Assembly (NCBI GenBank): GCA_002148405.1
Contig: MUGG01000168.1
Location: 1-50,183, forward strand
Reading direction: 5' to 3'
Length of the DNA: 50,183 nt
From: Alkalinema sp. CACIAM 70d
Lineage (GTDB): Bacteria; Cyanobacteriota; Cyanobacteriia; Leptolyngbyales; Leptolyngbyaceae
Position 1 is the stretch's first letter. Every line of letters starts with the position of its first letter. The position numbers were made by a program, and so were the translations under genes. Under the pieces are notes generated by a model. The model saw nothing but the letters and a program-made list of their open reading frames with translations. It had not been told where the DNA came from and ran no database searches. Positions 1 to 8,872 of the stretch are shown here, piece by piece.

Positions 1-1732
1 TCTTCACCCAATTCACCAAACTCACATGCACATTCGCCTCTCCCGACCAAACCTGAGACGAAATCGCGTCATGAATCACCCCACCTCTCCCCACCACATA
101 ATCCAAAGAAGCCGCTCGACTCTTCCCCTGGCTAATCGAATTTGTTGCCACCAATCCCGCTCGTCCCAACGCGCCCAAATTATCCTGCGTCAACCGAAAC
201 CAATATGCACAAAAATCAACCGAATCCTTCACTTCTGGGAAACGCTGAAATACCTTATCAATATAGCTATCGCCCAAATTAATCCGCATGTGCTTCCCAC
301 CCAAAAACGGCGGATTCCCAATAATTGCATCTGCCTTCGGCCATTCTGTAAACAACGCATCCGCACACACAATATTTTCGTCTAACGAATCCAACGGCAA
401 CGCAGGCTGATCGACAATCCCAAAATTATCAATCGCAATCTTCCGCGCAATCATCAGCGTCACCCGCGCCAACTCCACCGCAAACGGATTCAAATCAATC
501 CCAAAAAACTGCAACGGCGTCACAAACCCCATCGCCATCTGCTCACTACTGCCCCGTCGCCGCTCCGCAATCCGATCCAACAACAACCGCTCAATCCGCT
601 TCAACTCCAGATACGCCAAATACAAAAAATTCCCACTCCCACAAGCCGGATCAAGCACCCGATAATTCTGCAACTCAAGCTGAAGCTGATTTAACTCCCC
701 GATCGTCCCCGCCGCCGCAATCCGCTCCTCCCAATATCGGCTAATCGTCGGACGCACAATCTTCATAATGTCCACCTCCGACGTGTAATGCATCCCGTGC
801 TTATGCCGCTCTACTGCATTCGCCGTCCCCTCAAAAATATTGCCAAAAATCGCCGGACGCACCCGACTCCAATCCTCCCGCGCTGCCACATCCAAAATCC
901 TGAGTTCGTTTTCAGTTAACTCGATCGGATGCACCCGTGCAAACAACCCGCCATTAAAATACTCCACATCCTTGTAGCGACCCGCAGGCGTCCTCCCCGG
1001 CGTATTCATCGCCAAAAACAAACCACCCAACACATCATAGGAACTCGCCCCCGCCAAACACTCCTGCACACAGGACACAAACAAATCCCTCGGCAACAGC
1101 CCCCGATCCTCCGCAAACATCGCCAACACACACTGCAACACAAACCGCTGTGCCGCCAAATCATCAAACCCATCCCGCGCACCCCGTGCCTTCAACATCT
1201 GGCACAGTTCCCCCATCCGTTTCCCCGCCTTCTCCGTAATCTCCTGCTGATTATTCTGAAAAACCGGCTTCCGAACACTCGACTCCATAAACGCAAACGC
1301 GCTCGGGGCCCGATCTACAAACTGCGCCAAACTCACCCGATCGACCGGCGTATCCACCTGAATATTGAAGTCATAAATCCAAAACTCATCAAAATTGCAC
1401 AGCACCACATACTTCGGCTTCGGCACCTGAAACGTCCAATACTGCAACGCCTGCGCATAATGCTTACTGAGATCTTCCCCCTTCTTCTTCATCTCAATCA
1501 GCACACCGGGCAACTCCTTCGGCGTCCACACCAAATCCGCAAACCCAGTCTTGCCGCTCTTGCTGCCCTTCTTAATCCGCTTTTCCATCACCGCCCCCGC
1601 AGCGGCAGCATCCCCATAGCCAAACGCCTGAAAGAAACGATTCAAAAACGTTTGGGCATCACTCTTCTCGTCCTTCAAACCAGCACAGGACGACACAAAC
1701 TTTTGCAGACTTTCCGGGGTAGAAGATGGCAT
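1..1732 (-). CDS. MmeI-like type IIL restriction-modification enzyme, partial (C-terminus beyond left edge)
   Basis: A fused restriction endonuclease and N6-adenine DNA methyltransferase. The reading frame is open from an ATG at 1732 down to base 1, giving 577 codons; such proteins usually run to about 900 or more, so the target-recognition part lies outside the window. The N-terminal nuclease region shows a PD-(D/E)XK-like arrangement: D66 in GFADLVW, then E80-M-K82 in GVLIEMKKKG. The SAM-binding motif DPACGSGNF begins at D361, and the catalytic NPPF motif at N473, followed by LGGKHMR, which is characteristic of the MmeI-like group. In this family one polypeptide modifies one strand of its site and cuts unmodified DNA at a distance. 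No separate specificity subunit is visible. It is the first of two DNA-modification loci in the window and is separated from the 12.8-33.5 kb island by ordinary genes. Family assignment is firm; site specificity cannot be read. Confidence 0.88.
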   Translation of the reverse strand, partial: MPSSTPESLQKFVSSCAGLKDEKSDAQTFLNRFFQAFGYGDAAAAGAVMEKRIKKGSKSGKTGFADLVWTPKELPGVLIEMKKKGEDLSKHYAQALQYWTFQVPKPKYVVLCNFDEFWIYDFNIQVDTPVDRVSLAQFVDRAPSAFAFMESSVRKPVFQNNQQEITEKAGKRMGELCQMLKARGARDGFDDLAAQRFVLQCVLAMFAEDRGLLPRDLFVSCVQECLAGASSYDVLGGLFLAMNTPGRTPAGRYKDVEYFNGGLFARVHPIELTENELRILDVAAREDWSRVRPAIFGNIFEGTANAVERHKHGMHYTSEVDIMKIVRPTISRYWEERIAAAGTIGELNQLQLELQNYRVLDPACGSGNFLYLAYLELKRIERLLLDRIAERRRGSSEQMAMGFVTPLQFFGIDLNPFAVELARVTLMIARKIAIDNFGIVDQPALPLDSLDENIVCADALFTEWPKADAIIGNPPFLGGKHMRINLGDSYIDKVFQRFPEVKDSVDFCAYWFRLTQDNLGALGRAGLVATNSISQGKSRAASLDYVVGRGGVIHDAISSQVWSGEANVHVSLVNWVK

Positions 1733-1884
1733 AGCAAAAAACAGAATCGACACAGGTATCGTTCTCTGTTATACCGCCAAAATTTATCGATCGCCGGATA
1801 ATCTATTGCCTTGCCAACACCCCATTAGGCATCTCCAGCTACCAACACCACACCAATTACTCTCAGATTTCACCCAAAGGCCGA

Positions 1885-2220
1885 TCAAGCAACTCCATAA
1901 TCAGTATAGGGACGCTTGTAGGGCGGTTGCAAACCCAACACAATATCTTCCCTGCGCACCCCCAACTCAACAAGTGCCTCTGCCGGATCTAAATCCGTCA
2001 TATTCTCTTGCAACCAGATTTTTCCATTCTTAATATCAAAATGCACGATCGAATGATAAATCCGCTTTGAGCCATCCCAGCCCACATCTAACCACAAATA
2101 ATGATCATGCTCTTCATCCAAAATCAGTTGAGATTCAAAGTGATCCTGTGGTTTCGCCCCAGCCACATATTGTGACAACAAAGACTTGATGTGCTGACGA
2201 TAAATCGTTAACTGATCCAT
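1885..2220 (-). CDS. xisI: XisI-family protein (fdxN element excision controlling factor homologue)
   Basis: A 111-residue protein starting MDQLTIYRQH, with the conserved XisI core: LDEEHDHYLWLDVGW, then HFDIKNGKIW and LGVRREDIVLG near the C-terminus. XisI was first described as a controlling factor for excision of the fdxN element in heterocyst-forming Anabaena, but homologues are spread through non-heterocystous cyanobacteria, usually overlapping a xisH gene, and their role there is unknown. Here the start codon overlaps the end of an upstream open frame (2208-2321) that looks like what is left of such a partner. No recombinase (XisF) is in the window, so excision of a DNA element is not implied. 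Length is normal for the family. Confidence 0.85.
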   Translation of the reverse strand: MDQLTIYRQHIKSLLSQYVAGAKPQDHFESQLILDEEHDHYLWLDVGWDGSKRIYHSIVHFDIKNGKIWLQENMTDLDPAEALVELGVRREDIVLGLQPPYKRPYTDYGVA

Positions 2221-2321
2221 TCAACGATTCCTCCTTGTTCAGCCCACTGATCAATCTTCGTAATCACCTCTGCTGCCTTAAATCCATTGATACTACCGCA
2301 TCGTACCAACTCACAGCATTC
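2208..2321 (-). pseudogene. Possible remnant of the gene partnered with xisI
   Basis: A 37-codon stretch without a usable start, closed upstream by an in-frame TGA, ends ...GGIVEWIS just inside the start of xisI, with a short stop/start overlap. XisH proteins commonly end in a similar I-V/I-x-W-I-x string and overlap xisI in this way, which suggests a truncated xisH, but the rest of the segment (INGFKAAEVITKIDQW) is not something I can match to XisH with confidence. Between here and the tRNA gene the other minus-strand frames are also interrupted by stops. It may instead be the end of some other decayed gene. Confidence 0.3.
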
Positions 2322-2420
2322 TCAAGCTGCTTGTTCTTACCAGCCAACTACTGAAAAGACCTCTCTTTCAGAGACGCCTCAGCATTCACCGAAAACCCAC
2401 CATAGTTCATCACTTAAAAA

Positions 2421-2492
2421 GCTGGTGACAAGACTCGAACTTGCGACCGGCTGATTACAAATCAGCTGCTCTACCAACTGAGCTACACCAGC
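2421..2492 (-). tRNA. trnT: tRNA-Thr (anticodon TGT)
   Basis: On the minus strand the 72 bases fold as a complete cloverleaf: acceptor GCTGGTG pairing with CACCAGC, D arm GCTC...GAGC, anticodon stem GCTGA/TCAGC with loop TTTGTAA (anticodon TGT), and a T arm with the TTCGAGT loop. CCA is not encoded. It reads ACA codons, and ACG/ACU by wobble depending on modification. It lies between xisI and clpB. Confidence 0.97.
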
Positions 2493-2623
2493 AAAAATTT
2501 TCCCGTTACATGAACTATTATAACGTGTCTTTGCTCAATGCAACAGGAAAATTTAAGATTGTCCGACAAGCTGCCCATAACCCTCAAACCATTACGGTTA
2601 CAGGCACCCTACAGCAACCGACA

Positions 2624-5248
2624 CTATTGCGTAACCGTCAGCTCCGAAGGCAACCGCTTGAACTCCAGCCGCTCCGTAGCCCCCACATCCACAAAGATCG
2701 TATCCCCCTCGCTAAACTCACCCCGCAGGATGCACTTCGCGATCGCGGTTTCCACCTCCTTCTGGATCGCCCGCTTAATAGGCCGAGCCCCATAGACCGG
2801 GTCGTAGCCAATGTCCGCCAAGAAATCCAACGCCGCATCCGACAGCTTCAGCGTCATCTTGCGATCGTCCAACCGCTTCGCCAGTCGCTGAACTTGCAGG
2901 CGGATAATGTTGCGGATTTCGTCCTTTTGCAAACTGTGGAAAATGATCGTCTCATCCACCCGATTGAGAAACTCAGGCCGGAAACTGCCCCGCATCGCCT
3001 CCATCACCCGCGATCGCATCTCCTCATAGCGGCTATCATCCCCCGCCACATCCAGGATGTATTGCGATCCGATATTGCTGGTCATGATGATGATCGTATT
3101 TTTGAAATCCACCGTGCGACCCTGGGAATCCGTCACCCGCCCATCATCCAGAATTTGCAACATGACATTAAACACATCCGGATGAGCCTTCTCAATTTCA
3201 TCAAACAGAATCACCGAGAAGGGGCGTCGCCGTACCGCTTCCGTCAGTTGTCCGCCCTCGTCATAGCCAATGTAGCCCGGAGGCGCACCGATCAAGCGAG
3301 AAACCGCGTGCTTCTCCATGTACTCGGACATATCAATCCGCACCATGGCATCTTCCGTGTCAAACAGGTAAGCGGCCAAAGCCTTCGCTAACTCCGTCTT
3401 ACCGACCCCCGTCGGACCCAGGAAGATAAAGCTCGCAATGGGACGATTCGGATCAGCTAAGCCTGCTCGGGAACGCTGGATCGCATCGGCCACCGCAGTG
3501 ACCGCCTCATTTTGACCAATCACTCGATCGTGCAGTTCATCTTCCAAATGCAACAGCTTTTGCATTTCCGACTGCACTAACTTACTGATGGGAATCCCCG
3601 TCCACTTACTGATAATCTCAGCAATGTCCGATTCAGTCACTTCTTCCCGCAGAAGTGATTTACCCGTCGTTTGCGTTGCAGTCAATTTAGCTTCCGTCGC
3701 CTCCAGTTTCTTTTGCAACTGGGCCAGCGTTCCATACTTCAGTTCCGCAGCCCGGTTCAGGTCATAATCCCGCTCCGCCTGTTGCACTTCCAAATTGACC
3801 CGATCGATCTCTTCTTTGATCTTCTGCAACTCACCAATGCCACCCTTTTCCGCTTGCCACTGGGCATTTAAGCGACTTTGCTCTTCCTTGAGATCCGCCA
3901 GTTCCTTTTCCAGCCGTTGCAAGCGTTCCTTCGACGCTACGTCCGATTCCTTTTGCAAGGACAGCCGTTCCATCTCCAGTTGCAGAATCTTGCGATCGAC
4001 CTCATCCAACTGCTCCGGCTTCGATGTAATCTCCATCTTCAGCTTAGCCGCAGCTTCATCCACCAAATCGATCGCCTTATCCGGCAGGAAGCGATCGCTA
4101 ATGTACCGCGTCGATAAAGTCGCTGCCGCCACCAGGGAACTATCGGAAATTTTCACCCCATGGTGCAGTTCATAACGTTCCTTCAGCCCCCGCAGAATGG
4201 AAATTGTATCCTCCACACTGGGCTGATCCACATAGACCTGTTGGAAACGCCGCTCTAGGGCCGCATCCTTTTCAATATATTTGCGGTACTCGTCCAGGGT
4301 CGTCGCCCCAATACAGCGCAACTCGCCCCGCGCCAGCATCGGTTTCAGTAAATTCCCGGCATCCATCGCCCCCTGGGTTGCCCCCGCACCCACTACGGTG
4401 TGGATTTCATCGATAAATAGGATGATGTTGCCCTGGGAATCGGTGACTTCCTTCAGCACCGCCTTCAGCCGCTCTTCAAATTCCCCGCGATACTTCGCGC
4501 CAGCAATCAGCGCCCCCATATCCAGGGCAATTAGGGTGCGGTCTTTCAGGGACTGGGGTACATCTCCGCTGACAATCCGCTGGGCCAGTCCTTCCGCGAT
4601 CGCTGTTTTACCCACGCCCGGTTCGCCAATCAGGACGGGATTATTCTTCGTCCGTCGAGATAGAATTTGGATCGTCCGGCGAATCTCATCGTCCCGACCG
4701 ATCACCGGATCCAGCTTGCCTTCCTTGGCATACTTAGTGAGATCACGGCCATATTTTTCCAGGACTTCGTATTTGCCTTCCGGATTTTGGTCTGTCACCT
4801 TCTGATTCCCCCGAATCTGCTCGATCGCTGCTTTTAATTTTGCTTCATCTAGCTTGAATTCTGCGAATAATGCCTTCCCAAAACGGGAATCTTGGGCATA
4901 GCCCAGTAACATATGTTCAACAGAAATAAAATCATCCCCGTACTGTTTGCGGTAGGACTCTGCCCGATCGAGCAAACTATCCGACGATCGACCAAAGTAA
5001 ACATTCTGGTTGGCACCACTTACCTTAGGCTGCTTGGCAATATATTCCTCCGTGCGATCACGCAGCCGCTGCACGCTGACACCTAATTTATTGAATACAC
5101 TCGCTGCCAAGCCATCCTGCTCCAGCAACGCCTTCATCAAATGTTCCGTTTCAATCTGTTGCTGATTGGCCTGTTTCACGATGTCGGGGGTGCGCCCGAT
5201 CGCTTCCCAGGCTTTTTCGGTAAATTGGTTTGGATTGCTCGGTTGCAT
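2624..5248 (-). CDS. clpB: ClpB ATP-dependent disaggregase (Hsp104/ClpB)
   Basis: An 874-residue AAA+ chaperone that, with DnaK, threads and reactivates aggregated proteins in the cytosol. Two Clp N-repeats occupy about 1-150. NBD1 has Walker A GEPGVGKT at 208-215 and Walker B LFIDEIH. The middle coiled-coil (M) domain, rich in E/K/R/Q/L, spans about 400-530 and separates ClpB from ClpA/ClpC. NBD2 has Walker A GPTGVGKT near 608 and Walker B VILFDEIEKAHPDVF. There is no ClpP-docking tripeptide, as expected. The length matches cyanobacterial ClpB. A purine-rich GACGGGGG lies just before the ATG. I saw no CIRCE inverted repeat upstream. The gene appears monocistronic. Confidence 0.97.
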   Translation of the reverse strand: MQPSNPNQFTEKAWEAIGRTPDIVKQANQQQIETEHLMKALLEQDGLAASVFNKLGVSVQRLRDRTEEYIAKQPKVSGANQNVYFGRSSDSLLDRAESYRKQYGDDFISVEHMLLGYAQDSRFGKALFAEFKLDEAKLKAAIEQIRGNQKVTDQNPEGKYEVLEKYGRDLTKYAKEGKLDPVIGRDDEIRRTIQILSRRTKNNPVLIGEPGVGKTAIAEGLAQRIVSGDVPQSLKDRTLIALDMGALIAGAKYRGEFEERLKAVLKEVTDSQGNIILFIDEIHTVVGAGATQGAMDAGNLLKPMLARGELRCIGATTLDEYRKYIEKDAALERRFQQVYVDQPSVEDTISILRGLKERYELHHGVKISDSSLVAAATLSTRYISDRFLPDKAIDLVDEAAAKLKMEITSKPEQLDEVDRKILQLEMERLSLQKESDVASKERLQRLEKELADLKEEQSRLNAQWQAEKGGIGELQKIKEEIDRVNLEVQQAERDYDLNRAAELKYGTLAQLQKKLEATEAKLTATQTTGKSLLREEVTESDIAEIISKWTGIPISKLVQSEMQKLLHLEDELHDRVIGQNEAVTAVADAIQRSRAGLADPNRPIASFIFLGPTGVGKTELAKALAAYLFDTEDAMVRIDMSEYMEKHAVSRLIGAPPGYIGYDEGGQLTEAVRRRPFSVILFDEIEKAHPDVFNVMLQILDDGRVTDSQGRTVDFKNTIIIMTSNIGSQYILDVAGDDSRYEEMRSRVMEAMRGSFRPEFLNRVDETIIFHSLQKDEIRNIIRLQVQRLAKRLDDRKMTLKLSDAALDFLADIGYDPVYGARPIKRAIQKEVETAIAKCILRGEFSEGDTIFVDVGATERLEFKRLPSELTVTQ

Positions 5249-5688
5249 CGCATCCCCCGTCGTTATTTCGTATTCCTTTATGTAGTTATTCTAAAGAAGC
5301 AAACGGAGACTGGGGATCGGGGTACCGGAATCCAGCAGGTAGGGACTGCCGCCAAACGGTTCTTCAATATCTCAGCATTTCTACAGTGCTTCTATCAACT
5401 TAGGAACTTCATGCAATCGCAGGATTGATTTGATTCGTTCACAGTTCAGTACCTTCAAGCAATTCCCCCATTTCTACTCGATCAAATTGCTGGGACTGCA
5501 AAGGAAAAAATAAAGGTTCTGTAAAGCAAAACCCCAAGTACAACAGCAGAAAACAGGTATTCCCCCGAATCCGGTTTGAGGGCAGCATCTCTTTTAATAC
5601 AAGGAAAGAACGTTCTAGGGTCTTGTGCAAACTGACCCGATGCAAATCGATATCCAGTGCTCAACTGTCTTTTGTAACTACCCAATTT
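5249..5688. other. Intergenic region between divergent clpB and the PEP-CTERM-like gene
   Basis: About 440 bases without a convincing gene. Short open frames here have no ribosome-binding site and no recognisable protein character. The region should contain the clpB promoter (reading left) and the promoter of the gene at 5689 (reading right). A minus-strand string TTGCTTC...TAGAATAACT about 20-40 bases upstream of clpB could be a promoter core, but this is weak. No inverted repeats stand out. Confidence 0.5.
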
Positions 5689-6711
5689 ATGAAACGCGCT
5701 CGCCTCTTTCTCTCAGCCAAACGATCGCTGGGAATTCTTTGTATCGGTACCCTGTTTTGCTTAACAGCGCCCATGGCGGCTCAAGCTAAACCCACTACCA
5801 CACCGGGTAACTCAGCTAATAGCAATGGTAACGGGAACTCTTCTAGTTCCTCTACCACCAGTAGTGCTTCCAGCACGACTTCTCCTACTAGCAGTTCTTC
5901 CAGTTCATCCACCCCTACAACTACGACCAGTTCTTCTACCACAACCAATTCCTCATCTTCTACCACAACTAGTTCTTCTAGCAGTAGTTCTTCTAGCAGT
6001 AGTTCTTCTACCACGACTAGTTCACCAACCACGACCAGTTCTTCCACAACAACTGCACCGACTTTTCAATCGGCTTTCTCAATTCTGTTATCCCCTCAGT
6101 ATGGCAGTACCGAAAATACAGGGGCTTCTGCTAAGTTGAACTTCAGCTTTGCTCAGCAAGGAGACAATGTCCTTCTGAACTTGGACATGACGAATACCAC
6201 CAATGGCAAGCTGGGTTTGGGGGCAACGGCATCTACCTTGGTGGGTGTGGCATTTGATATGCCATCCTTCCTCAACTTCAGCCTGACACCGTCTGGGAGC
6301 AACTTTACTCAGCTTTGGAAAAACGTTAACCTGTCACCAACCAATCAATTTGGCACCTACACCGCTGGGGTTAGCACACCTCGCAACTCCTTTGAAGGGG
6401 GCAATGCCAACGGTGGATTGAAGGCTGGGGAATCCACAACGGTGAGCTTTTTGCTGAGTGGCAGCAAGCTGAATGTCAAAGATGTCCAAAATTCCTTCTT
6501 GACAGGATTTTCCTCCGGTAGTTTCAAAGTTGCAGGTCGGTTCCAGCAAGTGAATGCTGGGGGCGGTAGCGACAAAGTTGTGGGTAAAATTCAGATCCCG
6601 GAAACGCCGAAACCCAAAAAGGTGCCTGAGCCCGGTTTGGGGCTAGGTCTGGTAGTTGTCGGAAGCGGTGCTTTATACCGCAATATCCGTCGCCGGAAGG
6701 TCACTATTTAA
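5689..6711 (+). CDS. Secreted protein with Ser/Thr-rich linker and PEP-CTERM-like anchor
   Basis: The frame is open from 5623, but the ATG at 5689 (MKRARLFLSA) begins directly with a signal peptide: basic start, hydrophobic core LGILCIGTLFCLTAP and an AQAK cleavage-like end, so I choose it (340 residues). The mature protein opens with a low-complexity tract of about 95 residues made almost only of Ser and Thr with Pro blocks (genome 5830-6055). A predicted beta-rich globular domain (about residues 110-300) follows. The C-terminus VPEPGLGLGLVVVGSGAL, then RNIRRRK, has the layout of a PEP-CTERM sorting signal: VPEP, hydrophobic helix, basic tail. Ser/Thr linkers of this kind are often O-glycosylated. 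Probably an exported, surface- or matrix-associated protein; the globular domain is not a family I recognise. A strong terminator follows at 6808. Confidence 0.75.
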   Translation: MKRARLFLSAKRSLGILCIGTLFCLTAPMAAQAKPTTTPGNSANSNGNGNSSSSSTTSSASSTTSPTSSSSSSSTPTTTTSSSTTTNSSSSTTTSSSSSSSSSSSSSTTTSSPTTTSSSTTTAPTFQSAFSILLSPQYGSTENTGASAKLNFSFAQQGDNVLLNLDMTNTTNGKLGLGATASTLVGVAFDMPSFLNFSLTPSGSNFTQLWKNVNLSPTNQFGTYTAGVSTPRNSFEGGNANGGLKAGESTTVSFLLSGSKLNVKDVQNSFLTGFSSGSFKVAGRFQQVNAGGGSDKVVGKIQIPETPKPKKVPEPGLGLGLVVVGSGALYRNIRRRKVTI

Positions 6712-7121
6712 TAGCGGCTGATAGCTTGAGTGCCATCCTAACGGTTTGATTCCAGTAGGCTAATTACCGATCCTGGAACCTCCAATTTTTTCATCCCTGA
6801 GTTTCACAGAGTAGAGAATGCTAACTGCCAAATCTCTACTCTTTTTGTTGTTTAAAAAGGGATCCGTTGTGATGAACATCATAGATGATTATCAATTTAT
6901 CGATCGCCTCTGTGAAGTTACCCCCAATTGACGATCGCGATTTTATCCGAATTTGTGTGAAGGAATGATGAGTGGGGAACTTTTGAAATTATGTGTGGTC
7001 TAGGGAGAGAAAATTAGGGCAACGCATCTAATTACCAGCACAGCTTATTCCCACTTCTTGGGAATAGCCGTTCTACAAGTTGGCTATTTATTCGCATTCA
7101 CCTTTGATGCTCTACAAATCC
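6712..7121. other. Intergenic region holding a terminator and the leader of the next gene
   Basis: About 410 bases without a gene. The first 140 contain the intrinsic terminator of the upstream gene (6808-6847). The rest (6848-7121) is AT-rich with several GATCG strings and presumably holds the promoter and leader of the secreted Asp/Arg-rich protein. An in-frame ATG at 7080 precedes the chosen start at 7122. I see no riboswitch-like structure. Confidence 0.5.
6808..6847 (+). terminator. Intrinsic terminator downstream of the PEP-CTERM-like gene
   Basis: A perfect 10-base stem, AGAGTAGAGA (6808-6817) with TCTCTACTCT (6833-6842), a 15-base loop, and a following run of T. It lies 97 bases after the stop codon and points rightward. 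Confidence 0.8.
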
Positions 7122-8672
7122 ATGAAAAAAACAACTTCCGCCCAAGCTTTAACTTGCCTCAAACACGTTTCGATCACCGCGTTAACCGTCACTTCATTGC
7201 TAGGCAGCTATGTCATTCATTCACCACTGGTTCAGCCTGCTTTAGCAACAAGTTACATTACCCAAGAAAGCTGGTCAGCCAATCTCTTCATGGCACGATT
7301 GACCACTGCGAACCAACTCGTTTTGCAATTAGATGTTGGCGATAAACCGTTGACCAGCTATGCCAATGCGGTGTATCAAATTTATGCACGCCAAAACAGT
7401 CAGTGGGTGCAAGTTTATAACAGCACAGGTGCCCGGTTGATTACTAACAGTAATGGGCGGATTACCCTGGCTCCTGAAACGATCGATTGCGGAGAGCTTC
7501 AGAAACAGTTGGGTAAAACCGACCTTTCCCAAGTGGAACTCAAGGCAGTTGCTTTACTGCGCTATGATGTTCGGGGCGGTAGACGAGATCAACTGGTGCG
7601 CTATGAGCAGATTCAACGCTACAGCGCGATCGCAATGAGCAACACAGTCCAAATTGCGAGTAACTCCACCTTTGACTACCGGAGCCGTGACGATCGCAAC
7701 GAAGATCGAGATGATGATCGCTATGATCGTAAGGATCGCAAAGATCGAGATGATGATCGGGATGATCGAAAGAAAGACCGTCGTTACGACACGGATCAAG
7801 TGCGTTTAGAGCGAGGTGGATTTAACCTCTCGATCGTTCAGAAAGAGCGGACACTCTCCAACGTGATTGCTCGGATCTCCTTTAAATCGAAGGAACGCAC
7901 GGGATTTTCTGGAGAACAGTTTTTAGGCGATTTTAAATACAAACTGAAAGACAAGTACAAAGCTAAGTTTGTTAAGGGCTTAAAAGCAGGCGATCGTGTA
8001 GTCGTTCGGCTCTTCAATACCAGCAATGAATTCATTGGTTACAGCGAGTTTGAAATGCTGTCGGAACATACAGCAGTCACGCTGGTTCTGCCTGATCGAG
8101 CTTCAGATTTTGGCCTCGTGCGGACTGTGTACGGCGTAGATGTGAACCAAGATTACAGCATCGATCGATCAGTCCAAGTTTATGACTTCTTTACTCAAGT
8201 AAGCCGGATTCAACGGTGGCAAGAGGCTAAAGTTACTTTCTTCAGCGTTGCCCAAAACATTAATCTGAGTGCTTTTGATTTGACTGGTTTACCTGCACCT
8301 CAGCGCAATTGTAGCTATCCTGCTTCCTTCCAAACTGGTAGCTTTATGCTAGTCAATCAAGTGTTATCGGTGTTTAGCAGCAATCTCAGTTCAGTGCTCA
8401 CAGCTGTTCCTGGGACGGTGGTGCAAACAGTAAATATCAGCCAAACGACGACTTACCAAGTGAGTCAACTAATCACCACTTATCAATCCGTGAACACTAG
8501 TCAAGGCACGGTTTTGGTCGTCGATCGTGATGATGACAAATACAGCAAAAAGAAGAAAAAGCATTGCAACCAAGGCATTGGTAATGGTTCCGAAGGCTGT
8601 GATCCGGGGAACTCCCAGCCCCACGGTGGGAGTAATGATGAAGGCGGTCGGCGATCAGGGAAACGCAAATAG
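7122..8672 (+). CDS. Secreted protein with Asp/Arg-rich tract and C-terminal GNGSEGCDPGN motif
   Basis: The frame opens at 7080, but the ATG at 7122 (MKKTTSAQAL) starts a normal signal peptide with hydrophobic core ALTVTSLLGSYVI and a likely cleavage after ALA, giving 516 residues. Mature regions are: a beta-rich N-terminal domain (about 45-175); a tract of about 45 residues made almost only of D, R, K and E (genome about 7680-7790); a second folded domain (about 235-400); a Ser/Thr/Val/Gln-rich segment; and a tail with KYSKKKKKHCNQ, then GIGNGSEGCDPGNSQPHGG. This last motif, with its two cysteines, recurs at the C-terminus of otherwise unrelated exported bacterial proteins, as far as I recall, without a known function. 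The charged tract suggests metal or polyanion binding, but that is inference. No family name can be given. A strong terminator follows. Confidence 0.7.
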   Translation: MKKTTSAQALTCLKHVSITALTVTSLLGSYVIHSPLVQPALATSYITQESWSANLFMARLTTANQLVLQLDVGDKPLTSYANAVYQIYARQNSQWVQVYNSTGARLITNSNGRITLAPETIDCGELQKQLGKTDLSQVELKAVALLRYDVRGGRRDQLVRYEQIQRYSAIAMSNTVQIASNSTFDYRSRDDRNEDRDDDRYDRKDRKDRDDDRDDRKKDRRYDTDQVRLERGGFNLSIVQKERTLSNVIARISFKSKERTGFSGEQFLGDFKYKLKDKYKAKFVKGLKAGDRVVVRLFNTSNEFIGYSEFEMLSEHTAVTLVLPDRASDFGLVRTVYGVDVNQDYSIDRSVQVYDFFTQVSRIQRWQEAKVTFFSVAQNINLSAFDLTGLPAPQRNCSYPASFQTGSFMLVNQVLSVFSSNLSSVLTAVPGTVVQTVNISQTTTYQVSQLITTYQSVNTSQGTVLVVDRDDDKYSKKKKKHCNQGIGNGSEGCDPGNSQPHGGSNDEGGRRSGKRK

Positions 8673-8720
8673 TCGTTAAATAGTTGCGATTATGCAATTA
8701 CGAACACAATAATCTAGGAC

Positions 8721-8753
8721 AAAGGATGGATGATCCCATATCCATCCTTTTTT
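8721..8753 (+). terminator. Intrinsic terminator downstream of the Asp/Arg-rich secreted protein
   Basis: A perfect 11-base stem, AAAGGATGGAT (8721-8731) and ATCCATCCTTT (8740-8750), with an 8-base loop, running straight into further T residues. It lies 49 bases after the stop codon. Confidence 0.85.
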
Positions 8754-8872
8754 AAGATTATTTGACAGTGGATTATGGACGACACCCCCTTAAAAGGTCT
8801 TTAATCATAGATAGGGTGTGAGCCTAAGATTTTCTCCATTGTTTCCATGTCCATCAAGATTAATTGACGCCC

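Noticed and set aside
929..1801. 290-codon plus-strand open frame over the MmeI-like gene
   Set aside because: Its translation is rich in H, P, R, Q and lacks any domain character; the opposite strand encodes clear nuclease and methyltransferase motifs.
2441..3391. Plus-strand 316-codon frame over the 3' part of clpB
   Set aside because: Mirror of ClpB NBD2; no ribosome site, starts inside tRNA-Thr, composition unlike a protein.
5781..6047. Minus-strand frame rich in Glu, Val and Leu
   Set aside because: It is the complement of the Ser/Thr tract; its repetitive E/V/L content is a by-product.
5830..6055. Short repeated units, considered as a CRISPR or other repeat array
   Set aside because: Units are codon-level Ser/Thr repeats within an open reading frame; no spacers or fixed repeat length.
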